Made by a program: the position numbers and the translations under genes. A DNA stretch of 64,000 bases from Variovorax sp. TBS-050B. Its GTDB lineage: Bacteria; Pseudomonadota; Gammaproteobacteria; Burkholderiales; Burkholderiaceae_C. This document shows, piece by piece, positions 63,416 through 64,000 of this stretch. Position 1 is the stretch's first letter; every line of letters starts with the position of its first letter. The notes under the pieces were generated by a model, which worked only from the letters and a program-made list of their open reading frames with translations, had not been told where the DNA came from and made no database searches. The stretch covers positions 4,005,001 through 4,069,000 of the forward strand of contig NZ_JARXYR010000002.1 in the NCBI RefSeq assembly GCF_029893635.1, given 5' to 3'.

Positions 63416-64000
63416 ACTTCACCCTCGGGTCGACCCAGACGTAGCAGAGGTCGGAAATCAGCTTGGTCACGAGACCGATCAGCGTGAACAGGAACAGCGT
63501 GCCGAGCACCACCGGATAGTCGCGCCGGATCACGCTCTCGTAGCTCAGCAGGCCCAGCCCATCGAGCGAGAACAGCGTCTCGATCAGCAGCGATCCGGTG
63601 AAGAAGGCGCCGATGAAGGCGGCCGGAAAGCCCGTGATGATCGGGATCAGCGCATTGCGGAAGATGTGCTTCCAGAGCACCTGCCGCTCCGCGAGGCCCT
63701 TGGCGCGCGCGGTCAGCACGTACTGCTTGCGGATCTCCTCGAGGAAGGAGTTCTTCGTCAGCATGGCCGTGACCGCGAAGCTGCCGAGCACCATCGCGGT
63801 CACCGGCAAGGCGATGTGCCACAGGTAGTCGACGATCTTCGCGCCCCAGCTCAGCGTCTCCCAGTTCGGCGAGGTCAGGCCGCGCAGCGGAAACCACTGC
63901 AGCTGCCCGCCGAAGACCACGAGCAGCGCCACGCCGAGCACGAAACCCGGAATGGCATAGCCGATCAGCACGATCAGCGTGGTCACGAAGTCGAAGCGCG
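63408..64000 (-). CDS. yejB: Peptide ABC transporter permease, YejB-like (partial)
   Basis: The C-terminal 197 codons of a permease cut by the right edge. RFDFVTTLIVLIGYAIPGFVLGVALLVVFGGQLQWFPLRGL and the EAA loop QYVLTARAKGLAERQVLWKHIFRNALIPII match YejB/OppB. The end [15 protein letters not shown] is the normal family terminus. The reading frame is open at the last base, so the apparent GTG at 63986 is internal. A yejA receptor gene is expected further right. Confidence 0.93.
   Translation of the reverse strand, partial: RFDFVTTLIVLIGYAIPGFVLGVALLVVFGGQLQWFPLRGLTSPNWETLSWGAKIVDYLWHIALPVTAMVLGSFAVTAMLTKNSFLEEIRKQYVLTARAKGLAERQVLWKHIFRNALIPIITGFPAAFIGAFFTGSLLIETLFSLDGLGLLSYESVIRRDYPVVLGTLFLFTLIGLVTKLISDLCYVWVDPRVKFD

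Noticed and set aside
63408..63986. A complete 192-codon permease starting at GTG 63986
   Set aside because: The frame stays open to the end of the window and the sequence before the GTG (RFDF) is typical permease, so the gene is a partial YejB.

Overview
The window is about 70% GC, densely coded and free of insertion sequences, CRISPR arrays and recognisable RNA genes. Gene content and order (ccoI-S-N-O-Q-P-G-fixH; rimP-nusA-infB-rbfA-truB-typA; guaBA; ratA/rnfH beside smpB; DUF4124; Bug-type solute receptors; a NagAa/NagG/NagH-like hydroxylase) point to a beta-proteobacterium of the Comamonadaceae, most like Variovorax. That placement is inference from family knowledge; no database was searched.

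Layout. 1-8214: cbb3 cytochrome oxidase structural and assembly genes plus a UspA protein, with two perfect TTGAT-N4-ATCAA FNR boxes. 8239-12700: AraC regulator divergent from an aldo/keto reductase, a phytase-like lipoprotein, an NmrA-type protein. 12885-16520: DNA-repair group (UdgX-type glycosylase; AlkB-like oxygenase and Rad3/DinG-like helicase behind a LexA box). 16604-24222: signalling island of a large CHASE3/GAF hybrid kinase with three receiver domains, stand-alone CheR and CheB, a second hybrid kinase, a single-domain receiver and a convergent cyclase-FHA protein. 24435-32441: small unknown protein, REP-like repeat, LD-carboxypeptidase, TadA fused to a degenerate hydrolase, PaiB-like protein, ankyrin and HbpS/GlcG proteins, FixL/FixJ-like pair, DUF72.

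32452-37969: salicylate 5-hydroxylase-like operon (reductase, alpha, beta, chorismate mutase/PchB-like protein, Bug receptor, Rieske ferredoxin) under a divergent NahR/NagR-type LysR regulator. 37974-42068: ThpR, Tag glycosylase, exported intradiol dioxygenase, exported hydrolase with divergent LysR. 42076-47990: guaA, a toxin-antitoxin pair whose PIN toxin is frameshifted, guaB, DUF4124, rnfH, ratA, smpB. 48075-49894: ECF sigma factor, anti-sigma factor, lipoprotein. 49971-59516: EamA transporter and the typA-truB-rbfA-infB-nusA-rimP translation operon, with a long inverted repeat between infB and rbfA and a terminator in the rimP leader. 59517-64000: MFS transporter and a YejBEF-type peptide ABC transporter cut by the window edge.

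The best candidate for an undescribed system is 16604-24222: receptor-modification enzymes (CheR, CheB) encoded with hybrid kinases, with no chemoreceptor, CheA or CheW nearby. The Q/E-rich coiled coil of the kinase is a plausible substrate. No gene-free stretch exceeds 300 bases; the larger gaps are covered by the regulatory and repeat entries.
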